Assembly: GCA_964546955.1 (NCBI GenBank)
Contig: CAZJLP010000001.1
Coordinates: 1-64,000 of the forward strand
DNA from: CAZJLP01 sp964546955
GTDB taxonomy: Bacteria; Verrucomicrobiota; Verrucomicrobiia; Opitutales; Opitutaceae
Length of the DNA stretch: 64,000 nucleotides
Direction: 5' to 3'
A program made the translations under genes and the position numbers. Within the stretch, counting starts at the first letter, position 1. The number at the start of each line of letters is the position of its first letter. Shown here piece after piece: positions 25,209 through 35,988 of this stretch. The notes beneath the pieces are model-generated. The model saw only the letters and a list, made by a program, of their open reading frames with translations. It was not told where the DNA came from and did not search any database.

Positions 25209-26704
25209 GGTGATTTGCCTGGATCGCGTGCGACAGTCGCCGTCCCTGGCTTTTTTCTGAATTCGAAGGCGAAAAAGCGCCAGCCTCGTTGTGCGTGTCG
25301 TTCCACGCCAAACAACCCCGAACCGATCGCATAGCGGCGAGTACCTTCTTTGAATGCGGTCTGTAGGCTGAAAAGCGGCCCCAGGTGAAATGCCTTGTGT
25401 TCGTTGTCTCGGCGATAGCTGACGAAATCCCAGAGCACGGAATGGCGCACGCGTTCGGGGGCGCGATCGTAGCGATAGACGGCGAACAGAGGACTCCACA
25501 GTTCCCGCACGACTTCGTTGTTGGGGAAGAAAACCTCCAGCGGGCTGAGCGCCTGGAGCTGGCGGCGGCCCGCTCCGTTGTCCCAGACACTGGCCAGCGG
25601 CCAGTAGTGGCTTTTTCGCGCCACGGGCAGGGCGTCATTTTTGGCGCTGCGCTGCTCGTTCTCGTAGAAGAGGAAGTAGGCGAATTGGCGTTTCGTATGG
25701 CGAAGACCCCCGTCCACGTAGGTGACGTGCCGCCAGAGCGGCCACATGACCCAGGTCTTTTCGATGCCCTTCACCACCGAATGCGTATAAAAAGGGCCCC
25801 ACCGGTTGATCAGTCGATCGTCGCCGCGGCCTTGCACGAAGATGGGCCAGAGATAGCGCTTCTCCTGATAGCGGTAGGGACCCCGGCGGTCGGTGTAGCC
25901 GAAAAAGAATGCGTACGATTCACTCGTCACGGCGCGGCTGTCTTCGCTCATGTAGAAGGGAAACACGCCCCAGCGCACCGTCGGCTGCGGCTCCCACAGT
26001 TCCGATTCCGTCTTATAGCCGAATGGCCAAAGGTAGAACTGCTTTCGGTACGCCCCATCCTTCTCCTGCCGGCCGAAAAGGGGCCACACGGTCAGCCCAT
26101 AGTTGCCTCCGCCCTTCATCACCCGCACGAACGGCCAGGGCGCGATGGTGTTGGTCACGCCATTTTTTTCCGCTTGGACGTAGAGCGGGAACAGGATCCA
26201 ACGCAACCGATCCTGCCCGAACCGGGTTTTCATTTCACCGTACACGGGGAAAACGGCGTGATACGAATTGTCCGGATTAGCAGAGGCGCGCGAAAAGTAG
26301 AACGGCCAGAGGTCGAACTGCTGATTCGCTGCCGAACTGGGGCTGCTGCGAGCCACCGAGTGATTGACGAGGTTGAAGATGCTCCAGCGATATCCGTCGG
26401 GCACCGCATGGTAGGAGAAGATCGGATAAGCGATATGGACATCGCGGACGTCACCGGTCGGATCGGTCTGGCGCATGAACAGCGGTCTCAGCCCACTCGC
26501 TCTCACCGGCCCGCCGGGCAACGCGGATAAAACGGGTTTGGAGAAGAACAGCGGACCCGCCGCCGTCCACGATTCGACCCGCGCGGTCGGCTCTCCCGCT
26601 GTCTGTCCTACCCAGATCGGCGCAGCATTCAATTCCGCTGCGCGTGCGCAACCCGCGGCCGCGGCCATTAGGCCGAGGAAGGCGAGAAGGGGGAGTGGTC
26701 GCAT
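25205..26704 (-). CDS. Unknown lipoprotein with repeated WPF/WPL motifs, first gene of the Mla operon
   Basis: The start at 26704 (499 aa) gives a lipoprotein signal, MRPLPLLAFLGLMAAAAGC. At least ten short motifs recur about every 30-45 residues: LWPFYFS, LFPLYVQ, PWPFVRV, VWPLFGR, LWPFGYK, VFPFYMS, LWPIFVQ, MWPLWRH, YWPLASV, SPLFAVY and GPLFSLQ. Between them lie aromatic, beta-prone segments, so it may form a beta-propeller-like or barrel-like repeat domain. The last 4 bp overlap mlaE, so it is co-translated with the lipid transporter. An outer-membrane receiver or donor for MlaD is an inference. The family is not recognised. Confidence 0.72.
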   Translation of the reverse strand: MRPLPLLAFLGLMAAAAGCARAAELNAAPIWVGQTAGEPTARVESWTAAGPLFFSKPVLSALPGGPVRASGLRPLFMRQTDPTGDVRDVHIAYPIFSYHAVPDGYRWSIFNLVNHSVARSSPSSAANQQFDLWPFYFSRASANPDNSYHAVFPVYGEMKTRFGQDRLRWILFPLYVQAEKNGVTNTIAPWPFVRVMKGGGNYGLTVWPLFGRQEKDGAYRKQFYLWPFGYKTESELWEPQPTVRWGVFPFYMSEDSRAVTSESYAFFFGYTDRRGPYRYQEKRYLWPIFVQGRGDDRLINRWGPFYTHSVVKGIEKTWVMWPLWRHVTYVDGGLRHTKRQFAYFLFYENEQRSAKNDALPVARKSHYWPLASVWDNGAGRRQLQALSPLEVFFPNNEVVRELWSPLFAVYRYDRAPERVRHSVLWDFVSYRRDNEHKAFHLGPLFSLQTAFKEGTRRYAIGSGLFGVERHAQRGWRFFAFEFRKKPGTATVARDPGKSP

Positions 26705-26949
26705 GGTTTGCAGTTGGTCGCGGGGCGCGGTCGCCCGCATCGCACCGGAAGGACAAGTCGGCATCCCCCCGGCAAGCGATGATCGTTAGGGACCTAACTG
26801 AAACGCCGGACGGCAGGGGTGCAATGGTATAATGCGTGTGCCGCGGATCGTTGCGACGTAATGTAAACCCAAAGCCCCCCCATAAGTTACGAGAATGCGT
26901 AAAGCACCCCCGGTCGACTGCGGCCAATCTTTTTCTTTCTCGAAAGCGC

Positions 26950-27534
26950 CTATGCGCCCGCTCCGGCTTTTCTGAAAAACGTCACCGTCGGCTGGCGCGC
27001 TCCTCTGCCCAGCCTCCGAACGCAGGTCCACCCCGGAGCTTCTAAAGTGATCTCTCCTGGCATCTCGAATACGAGCACGGGATCGGTCTTGGCCGAGAGA
27101 AGAGCCGCCAGCCGTTCCAGCAACTTCCGTCCAACGTCCGCGATGATTTCATAGGGTGGATCGATGAAGACGAGATCCGGCAGGGAGGCCGCGTCCCCGG
27201 GCGAGGGCGACCATGTCAGGGCATCGCTTTGCCAAACCTCCAAATTGGACGGGTCGCGTCCCGCGCTCTTGCACACTGCCGCGATGTTTTGCCGAAGACA
27301 CCCGGCGGCCTTGGCATTTTTCTCGACGAAGGTTCCGCCTTCAGCGCCCCGGCTGACTGCCTCCAGCCCATAGGCTCCGCTGCCCGCGAACAAGTCGAGG
27401 AACCAGGCTCCAGGCACGCGCGCGGCCAGGCTGGAAAAGACGGCTTGGCGAAGCCCATCGGTGGCCGGCCGGACCGCGTCACCCTTCGGAACCAGCAGGG
27501 GAATTCCCCGTGCTACGCCGCCGCTGATGCGCAT
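26950..27534 (-). CDS. rsmD: 16S rRNA (guanine-966-N2)-methyltransferase
   Basis: The 194-aa protein starts MRISGGVARGIPLLVPKG, the usual RsmD N-terminus. The SAM-binding motif is FLDLFAGSGAYGLEAVSRGA, and the catalytic motif is VFIDPPYE. TDGLRQAVFSSL corresponds to the conserved TxxxxREALFNxL segment. It methylates G966 in helix 31 of 16S rRNA. The length is typical. It stands alone on its strand. Confidence 0.92.
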   Translation of the reverse strand: MRISGGVARGIPLLVPKGDAVRPATDGLRQAVFSSLAARVPGAWFLDLFAGSGAYGLEAVSRGAEGGTFVEKNAKAAGCLRQNIAAVCKSAGRDPSNLEVWQSDALTWSPSPGDAASLPDLVFIDPPYEIIADVGRKLLERLAALLSAKTDPVLVFEMPGEITLEAPGWTCVRRLGRGARQPTVTFFRKAGAGA

Positions 27535-27672
27535 AAACGGCGGAAACGGGAACCGGCTGTTGTTGGGCCTATCATAGTGCCGTAGTCTTGGCTTGGTTGG
27601 GCTCTCGACAACTCCCTTTTCGCTGTGCTCGGCCTGTCATACCTGCCAATCATCACGCCTGCACTTATTGTT

Positions 27673-28047
27673 ATGAAAACCTGGATCACCGCTTTCGCTT
27701 TCTGCGCTTTTACCATGTCCGTCGCTTTTGCCCAGGCGCCGGCTCCGAGTGTGCCGAAGGGTAAAATGCTTTATGGAAACATCTGCGCGAGCTGCCATCG
27801 CGTGAGCGCCGAGAATACCGCCGACGGTCCGGGGCTGGCCGGTGTTGCGGGCCGGAAAGCCGGCGCCCGAGAAGACTACGCCTATTCCGATGCCTTCAAG
27901 CAGTCAGGCTTGACCTGGACTGACGAGAACCTGGACAAGTATCTAGAAGCGCCGGACAAGATGATTCCCGGCTCGAAAATGGTCCTGGCCGTTCCGAAGC
28001 CCGCCGATCGCGCCAACCTGATCGCCTACCTGAAGACGCTGAAGTAG
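27673..28047 (+). CDS. Class I cytochrome c, periplasmic
   Basis: The ATG at 27673 (124 aa) opens a signal peptide, MKTWITAFAFCAFTMSVAFA; an ATG at 27625 would bury it. The haem motif is CASCH, DGPGLAGVAGRKAG follows as in mitochondrial-type cytochromes, and IPGSKMVLAVPKP supplies the Met ligand. It is probably a soluble electron carrier to an oxidase or other periplasmic acceptor. No redox partner is adjacent. Confidence 0.92.
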   Translation: MKTWITAFAFCAFTMSVAFAQAPAPSVPKGKMLYGNICASCHRVSAENTADGPGLAGVAGRKAGAREDYAYSDAFKQSGLTWTDENLDKYLEAPDKMIPGSKMVLAVPKPADRANLIAYLKTLK

Positions 28048-28110
28048 TAAGTGCGCGGCGATCCCGGTCTATTGCCGGCGCCAAGCTGACGGCGCGGTCG
28101 CTGTGTCGGG

Positions 28111-28785
28111 CTAGTCATTCCATGACACCCGCAGCACTCCGGGACACTTCACGAGTTCGCTCACGGTGCGATCCGTGGTCTCGATCAAGTTTCCGCGTTT
28201 GAACTTAAGCGTCATGACCACTGTTCGCGTGCTGTTTTCAGCGTCGTGCGCCAACTCGATAGATTTGACGTGAATCCTCTGGCTTTCGACGACCTTCACG
28301 AGCTCGGGAGCCGTTATCCCCTGGACTGCCGCAGTCACCGTGAGCGTGGCGTACCAATCGTTCGCGACGAAGTACTCCACTTTGGGCAGCACGAAAAGAA
28401 CAAGAAGCGAGACCGCGACTCCGGCTCCGCCCAGGGCGAATTGCCCGCTGCCGAAACACAGGCCGAGGACCGTCGAGAACCAGAGGATGGAGGCAGTCGT
28501 CACCCCGCGGATCAAATTTCCTTGCCGCAGGATCACGCCGCCTCCCAGAAAGCCCATTCCGGTCAGAAGCCCGGCACCAAGCCGGGCAGGCTCGGGTCGC
28601 CAGGCCGCCCCATCACTTGCGGCGAAAAACTCGTCCGATAGAATCATCGCCGTCGTCGCCGCCATGCACACGAGCACCGTCGTGCGCAACCCCGCCGCGC
28701 GGCCATGGCTCTCGCGTTCCCAGCCCAGCAACAGGCCGGTCGCGAGCGAGGCGCCGAGACGGAGAAGCATGTCGGTGGGTGTCAT
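28111..28785 (-). CDS. MgtC/SapB family membrane protein
   Basis: The 224-aa protein starts with a hydrophobic helix and the family signature LLGWERESHGRAAGLRTTVL. Further helices include MAATTAMILSDEF, GLLTGMGFLGGGVILRQG and TTASILWFSTVLGLCFG; about four helices are visible. The cytoplasmic C-terminal 90 residues look like an ACT-type domain (ATLTVTAAVQGITAPELVKV). MgtC proteins bear on magnesium limitation and F-ATPase control in pathogens. The role here is unknown. Confidence 0.87.
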   Translation of the reverse strand: MTPTDMLLRLGASLATGLLLGWERESHGRAAGLRTTVLVCMAATTAMILSDEFFAASDGAAWRPEPARLGAGLLTGMGFLGGGVILRQGNLIRGVTTASILWFSTVLGLCFGSGQFALGGAGVAVSLLVLFVLPKVEYFVANDWYATLTVTAAVQGITAPELVKVVESQRIHVKSIELAHDAENSTRTVVMTLKFKRGNLIETTDRTVSELVKCPGVLRVSWND

Positions 28786-28832
28786 GGTCTATGATGCGGG
28801 GGCTGTGGAATCGCTCTACTTTACGCTCAACG

Positions 28833-29564
28833 TCAGAATATACCCCGCTTCGCTTTGATCAACGCCAACGCGGCGATGAGAGCTGTTTCGATTCGCAGGA
28901 CGCGCGGACCGAGATGGGCGAAAACGAAGCCGTGTTCGCGCAGCAATTCGCGCTCTCGCGCCGACCATCCGCGTTCCGGTCCGATCGCCAGCGTCACCGG
29001 CGTGGTGACTGCACAGGTGGAAAGCGGCGTCTCTGCCTCATAGTTGTCCAGGGCGAGGCGGCTGCCTTCCCGCGCCAGCAGAGCGACGGTTTCGGCGAGC
29101 GACCGTCCGTGCGTGATTTCCGGCAAGCGTGTGTCGAACGCTTGCTCGGCGCCCGCGACCACGTGCCGCCGCCACTCTCCGCTCGTCCAAAGGGTACTTT
29201 GTCCGTAAGAGGGATCTCCCTTCTCCGTGGTTACAAATCGAATTTCGGCCACCCCGATCGCCGTTGCTTCCTGCAGTACTTTGCGCGCCGATTGTGGACG
29301 GGGCAGGCCAAGGATCAGCACGACGGGGTCCAGCGGCGTCGGCATCTGACCCCAAGTGAACTCGATCTCGAGCGCATCTTCTCCTCGCCGCGCCAATTTA
29401 CCTTTCCCCCGCGGACCCTCCACGAGCCCAACGTCGAAAGTGTCGCCTTCCTGTCGGCGCAGCACTTCTAGAATATGCACCGCCCTGCGATCGGCGACCG
29501 GAAGCGGTCGGGCCGTCTCAGCGGGTTCGAACAGGATTAAATTCACGTTGCAATCAGTATGCAC
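28833..29564 (-). CDS. rsmE: 16S rRNA (uracil-1498-N3)-methyltransferase
   Basis: The protein has 243 aa from the ATG at 29564; a GTG 18 bp further in (29546) also fits. The SPOUT-class signature LAIGPERGWSARERELL and the knot-forming HLGPRVLRIETALIAALALI are clear. The N-terminal PUA-like domain contains HILEVLRRQEGD. It methylates U1498 of 16S rRNA. It is the second rRNA methyltransferase in this part of the window, after rsmD. Confidence 0.92.
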   Translation of the reverse strand: MHTDCNVNLILFEPAETARPLPVADRRAVHILEVLRRQEGDTFDVGLVEGPRGKGKLARRGEDALEIEFTWGQMPTPLDPVVLILGLPRPQSARKVLQEATAIGVAEIRFVTTEKGDPSYGQSTLWTSGEWRRHVVAGAEQAFDTRLPEITHGRSLAETVALLAREGSRLALDNYEAETPLSTCAVTTPVTLAIGPERGWSARERELLREHGFVFAHLGPRVLRIETALIAALALIKAKRGIF

Positions 29565-29773
29565 GATTTTGCCTCGGTCTGCAATGGACCTCGCACGCGT
29601 TTAACAATCTAACCGATCGACCCGTTGACCCGCTTTCCACGGCGTCCTTGCTGAACCGCGGTTGGGGCGCATTACCCCGCATATCTTGCGGCCCTTCCGA
29701 ACTCGGCGGTGCGCGTTATGCCGCCACGGCGTAGCTTGGTCCCCGCTGCATGTCTGCGTTAGGCACCCCTCCT

Positions 29774-32380
29774 ATGATCACTCCTGATATATCAGGTCGA
29801 CGGATACGTCGCGCCTGCTCTTCGCTCGCCCTCGTTTGGGGGCTCTCCGCGCTCTCTCTACCCGCCGCCGTCATTAACGTTTCGAACAGCTCGCAGTTGA
29901 ATACTGCGCTCGCGTCCGTAAACCCCGGGGACGAAGTGGTCTTGGCGAACGGAACTTATTCCGGGTTCAGCCTCACGCGCGATGGCACCGCCTCTGCTCC
30001 GATCGTTGTTCGCGCGGCAAATCGCGGCGGAGCGAACGTGAATGCGGGGATCATACGGTTCAATCGCACCTCCTACGTGACCGTCGAAGGATTGCTCATC
30101 ACGACGGCCGGCAGCTCGCAAACGGTCGATGAGGAGACGTTCAAGGTCGCGGTGTGGTTCGATTACGCGGATCACTGCCGCCTCACCCGCTGCACTCTCC
30201 GGCTGAGTGGCCACACGGGCGAAACCGAATGGGTCATGCTCGGTGGTGCAAGTCAGTTCAATCGCATCGATCACTGCGAGTTCGGCCCAAACAGCGTGGA
30301 TAGTCATTTGATCTGGCCGCGCGGACAGCGCCGTATCCCGGGCGTCACGCCACCTTCCGACCGCACGCAATGGGCCTTGGGCAACGGCCCGGTCAACCCC
30401 AATTTCGCGCGCGATACGCGGATCGATCACAATTATTTCCACGATCACATGACGACGACGAACGACGGCGCCGAGTCCATCGTGCTCGGGGGCATGGGTA
30501 TGACGGGCGACTACCAGGACCAGCGGACAATCGTCGAATACAACCTTTGGGACAACGTGTTTGGCGACGGCGAACTCATTTCGGTAAAAACATCCGGGTG
30601 CACGCTGCGGTACAACACGATCCGCCGCTCCGGAGGCGGATTCACGCTTCGCTCCGGTAATAACACGAAAGTCCATGGTAATTTTTTTATGCAAGCGGGC
30701 CGGCAAAGCAGCGGCGCGATTCGCATCCACGAGCGCGATCACCAGATCTACAACAACTACGTCGAGAATACCACGGGAGATCCGCTCATCGTCGGCTATG
30801 GCGATCCCTACGGAGGCCCCGGCAGTTTTTCGCACGCCCAGGTGGTCAACGCTCGCATCATGCACAACACGTTCGTCAATTGCGGCGGCTCCTTGAAGAT
30901 CGGCACGGCTCATCCACTCACCCCCGCGAACCTCGTGGTCGCGAACAACCTGCTTTCCGGCACCAACTTTTCCGGACCTTCTCCTCAATCCGACTGGACG
31001 TATACGCAGAACATCGTCTGGCCCACGAATCCGAATCGAACCGGGTTTCTCAATGTGAATCCGTTGATGGCTTCTTCGAATGGACTCCAACGCCCAGGTG
31101 CGGGAAGTCCGGCTCTCAATGCCGCCAATCCATCGTTCTATCCGTCGGTGACGGACGACATCGACGGGCATTTGCGCGACGACCCGGACATCGGTGCGGA
31201 CGAAGTGGCGCCTGGCGCCAGCCTTCGGCGTCCGCTTACCGTCGCGGACGTCGGTCCCAACGCGCCCGACGACTCTCAGCCCTCGCCGGTGGCCGCGCCC
31301 GTCTTTACCCCGCTGGGCGGTGTGTATTCCAGTTGCCAGACGGTCACGATCACGACCTCGACCGTCGGCGCCACTCTCCGCTATACCACGGACGGCAGCA
31401 CACCCTCCGCGACCAGCGGAAACGTCTACGTCGGACCGATCACCGTCTGCACCACCTCCACCTTGCGGGCCATTGCCTTCAAGAGCGGATCGCCCGACAG
31501 CGCGGTCGCGACGGCCACGTACACGATTAATTCGGGTCCGGGCACGTTGGACTTCGAGGCGGAAGCGTTGGTTCGCACCGCCAGCGGCGCGACGGCCGCG
31601 TTGCAGACCGATGCCAATGCGAGCGGCGGCCAATGGGTCCTGCTCAGCGGCGATGGGGCGGGCGACTTCATCGAGTACACGCTGCCCAATGTCCCCGCCG
31701 GCACCTACAGCCTCCGCCTCGCCTTCAAGACGAATAACAATCGCGCGATCGTCCAGGCCAGCCTTGGCGGAGCCTCCGTGGGAGCGGCCTTCGATCAATA
31801 CGCCCCCACACCGTCCACTTATCCCGTGCGCACGCTGGGCAACGTAACGGTATCGATCACCGGCAACGTGGTGCTTCGCCTCGCGGCGGTGAGCAAAAAC
31901 GCCTCCTCGAGCTCGTATTCGATTTCGGCGGATCGCATCTCGCTGCTCCCCGCGAGCAACCCTTCGCCGACCGTGGCATTTGAAGGCGAGACGCTCGCCG
32001 CCACGCCGAGCGGCGCCACCACCAGCACCGCGAACGACGCTGCAGCCAGCGGCGGCGTTTGGCGTGCGCTGAACTCCGATGGGGTGGGCGACTTCCTCGA
32101 TCTGGTCACACCGTCGATCGCAGCTGGCACGTATCAGGTCAAATTGCGCTACAAGACGAACGCCACCCGAGGCCAACACACCGTCAGCATCGATGGTGCG
32201 CAGGTCGGTGGCACGATCGATCAATACGCGACGACGTCGACTTTTCCCGAGCCGACGCTCGGCACGGTGACGTTCGCCTCGAGCGGAGTCCATACCGTGC
32301 GCCTCGCGGTCACCGGCAAGAATGCAGCTTCCTCGAACTTCATCCTGTCCGTGGACAGTATAACGTTCGTCGGACAGTAG
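29774..32380 (+). CDS. Secreted PL6-family lyase with a CHB_HEX module and two jelly-roll modules
   Basis: I prefer the ATG at 29774 (868 aa), which fronts a compact signal peptide; 29750 is 8 codons upstream. A PL6 beta-helix spans about 35-480. GDGELISVKTSG carries Glu267 and catalytic Lys272, and FTLRSG carries Arg293, with the same spacing as in the lyase at 1334. One CHB_HEX_C-like module follows (RYTTDGSTPSATSG). Two homologous units of about 130 residues then share the pattern ASGGQWVLLSGDGAGDF / ASGGVWRALNSDGVGDF and resemble CBM6/35-type jelly rolls. It probably cleaves a uronate polymer. The two PL6 genes differ in domain layout, so they are not a simple recent duplicate. Confidence 0.88.
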   Translation: MITPDISGRRIRRACSSLALVWGLSALSLPAAVINVSNSSQLNTALASVNPGDEVVLANGTYSGFSLTRDGTASAPIVVRAANRGGANVNAGIIRFNRTSYVTVEGLLITTAGSSQTVDEETFKVAVWFDYADHCRLTRCTLRLSGHTGETEWVMLGGASQFNRIDHCEFGPNSVDSHLIWPRGQRRIPGVTPPSDRTQWALGNGPVNPNFARDTRIDHNYFHDHMTTTNDGAESIVLGGMGMTGDYQDQRTIVEYNLWDNVFGDGELISVKTSGCTLRYNTIRRSGGGFTLRSGNNTKVHGNFFMQAGRQSSGAIRIHERDHQIYNNYVENTTGDPLIVGYGDPYGGPGSFSHAQVVNARIMHNTFVNCGGSLKIGTAHPLTPANLVVANNLLSGTNFSGPSPQSDWTYTQNIVWPTNPNRTGFLNVNPLMASSNGLQRPGAGSPALNAANPSFYPSVTDDIDGHLRDDPDIGADEVAPGASLRRPLTVADVGPNAPDDSQPSPVAAPVFTPLGGVYSSCQTVTITTSTVGATLRYTTDGSTPSATSGNVYVGPITVCTTSTLRAIAFKSGSPDSAVATATYTINSGPGTLDFEAEALVRTASGATAALQTDANASGGQWVLLSGDGAGDFIEYTLPNVPAGTYSLRLAFKTNNNRAIVQASLGGASVGAAFDQYAPTPSTYPVRTLGNVTVSITGNVVLRLAAVSKNASSSSYSISADRISLLPASNPSPTVAFEGETLAATPSGATTSTANDAAASGGVWRALNSDGVGDFLDLVTPSIAAGTYQVKLRYKTNATRGQHTVSIDGAQVGGTIDQYATTSTFPEPTLGTVTFASSGVHTVRLAVTGKNAASSNFILSVDSITFVGQ

Positions 32381-32422
32381 GCGTTTTCGGTGCTCAGGGC
32401 GTCGCCGACGGGGCGACGCCCG

Positions 32423-33418
32423 TCAGGCCGCAAGTATACGGTCAATCCGCCCCAACTCCTCCGCGCTGAACAACGCCCCCTTCAACGCCCCGAGATTCTC
32501 CTCGATCTGGCTCGGTTTGCTCGCGCCGATCAGCGCGGATGTCACGACAGGCTGGCGCAGCACCCAAGCGAGCGCCATCTGGGCGAGGGACTGTCCCCGC
32601 GCCTGGGCGATCGCATTGAGCGCTCGAATTTGCGTCATCTTGATGTCCGTGATGTGCTCGGGCTTGAGGAAACGGGGATCGCGCGCGGCCCGTGCGTCCG
32701 CCGGAATGCCGGCCAGGTACCGGCCCGTCAGCAGACCCTGGGCGAGCGGACAGAAAGGAATGCAGCCAATCCCTTCTGTTGCGAGCACACCGATCAGCTC
32801 GCGCTCGATCGTGCGTTCGAACATGTGATATTTCGGCTGGTGGATCACACAGGGTGTACCCAGGTCCCGCAGCAACTTCGCCGCCCGGACCGTCTGTTCC
32901 GCGTTGTAGTTGGAGATACCTACGTACAGCGCTTTGCCCGAGCGTACGGCGTGAGCCAGGGCTCCCATGGACTCCTCGAGAGGGGTATGCGGATCGAAAC
33001 GGTGGTGGTAGAAAATATCGACATACTCCAAGCCGAGTCGCTGCAGGCTTTGGTCGAGGCTTGCGATGAGGTATTTGCGGGATCCCCAATCGCCATAGGG
33101 CCCTTCCCACATCGTGTATCCCGCCTTCGTCGAGATGATCAATTCGTCTCGATGGCCGGCCAGGTCGCGGTGGAGGATTTTTCCGAAATTCTTTTCGGCC
33201 GAGCCGGGAGGTGGTCCGTAGTTGTTCGCGAGATCGAAGTGGGTGATCCCGACGTCGAACGCGCGGAAAACAAGGGCACGGATGCTTTCCTCCGGCATGT
33301 TGTCACCGAAGTTGTGCCACAGTCCGAGCGAGATTTGCGGCAGCTTCAACCCGCTGCGCCCGCTGTTGCGGTACAAGGCGGGATTGTCGTAGCGACTTGA
33401 AGAGGGCAGGTGTGGCAT
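32423..33418 (-). CDS. gpr: Aldo-keto reductase, L-glyceraldehyde-3-phosphate reductase type
   Basis: The start at 33418 gives 331 aa; an in-frame ATG 66 bp upstream adds unmatched residues. The AKR tetrad is visible: Asp and Tyr in HFDLANNYGPPPGSAE, Lys in IISTKAGYTMWEGPYG and His in YHHRFDPHTP. The long insert KAGYTMWEGPYGDWGSRKYL and GLLTGRYLAGIP are typical of YghZ/Gpr. It reduces small aldehydes with NADPH. No operon partner is adjacent. Confidence 0.87.
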   Translation of the reverse strand: MPHLPSSSRYDNPALYRNSGRSGLKLPQISLGLWHNFGDNMPEESIRALVFRAFDVGITHFDLANNYGPPPGSAEKNFGKILHRDLAGHRDELIISTKAGYTMWEGPYGDWGSRKYLIASLDQSLQRLGLEYVDIFYHHRFDPHTPLEESMGALAHAVRSGKALYVGISNYNAEQTVRAAKLLRDLGTPCVIHQPKYHMFERTIERELIGVLATEGIGCIPFCPLAQGLLTGRYLAGIPADARAARDPRFLKPEHITDIKMTQIRALNAIAQARGQSLAQMALAWVLRQPVVTSALIGASKPSQIEENLGALKGALFSAEELGRIDRILAA

Positions 33419-33518
33419 GCGAATGAAAATTCGAATTTGCCGTGAGGTGTCCAGCCCGACGGGTGTCGTGGTGGGAACTGCCAATGGATGACACGTAGCC
33501 GATTGCGCTCGTAGCTGG

Positions 33519-33614
33519 GGGTGGAATCTGCCTTCCCGGCAGGTTGGCTGGGATAGAGGGTGCTCTTCGAGCCATGCCCCACCGCCCGCCAGGGACGGCG
33601 GGCTTCACCTTTGT
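33519..33614. repeat. Palindromic intergenic element, family 2
   Basis: The element opens GGGGTGGAATCTGCC with a CTGCC/GGCAG hairpin around TTCCC, and closes with CCCGCC, AGGGAC and GGCGGG followed by CTTCACCTTTG. Matches to 12714-12808 cover both hairpins and the outer ends; the middle differs. It lies between the S9 peptidase stop and the aldo-keto reductase. Confidence 0.65.
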
Positions 33615-33698
33615 TATACCGCAACTTTCCGAAACTCTCCCAGTGGTGAACGATGGCTCGCCGGACCCGCTCGCTCGCGTTCGCAGCCGCAATCCGGA

Positions 33699-35780
<2,082 letters not shown>

Positions 35781-35948
35781 AGTCCAATCGTGTCGGCGCG
35801 AAGCAGGGTGCCAAGCCCGACTGCAAAGCCTGCAGGTAGCTTGCGCTAGCGATCTGCAGCCACCAACGGTAAAGCCCAACGCCCCCGGCGGGCTATTGTG
35901 TGGCGATGACCGGCAGAGCCGCGTCCTAGCGAACCTCGAGCTAAAAGC

Positions 35949-35967
35949 GGTCAGCCGAACGCTGGCC
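35949..35967 (-). terminator. Possible terminator after the DUF481-like gene
   Basis: GGTCAGC at 35949-35955 and GCTGGCC at 35961-35967 form a 7-bp stem with one G-T pair and a 5-nt loop. On the minus strand it is followed by GCTTTTAG. It lies about 20 bp past the stop at 35989. The T-run is short. Confidence 0.35.
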
Positions 35968-35988
35968 GGCTTGTCGTCTATGCAACAC

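Noticed and set aside
26822..26838. Extended -10 box (TGGTATAAT) as a plus-strand promoter
   Set aside because: No gene starts on that strand nearby and no -35 box was seen at the right spacing.
29858..32293. Very long open frame antisense to the second PL6 lyase
   Set aside because: It has no family features, lies wholly inside a gene with clear catalytic motifs, and reflects GC-rich codon bias on the other strand.
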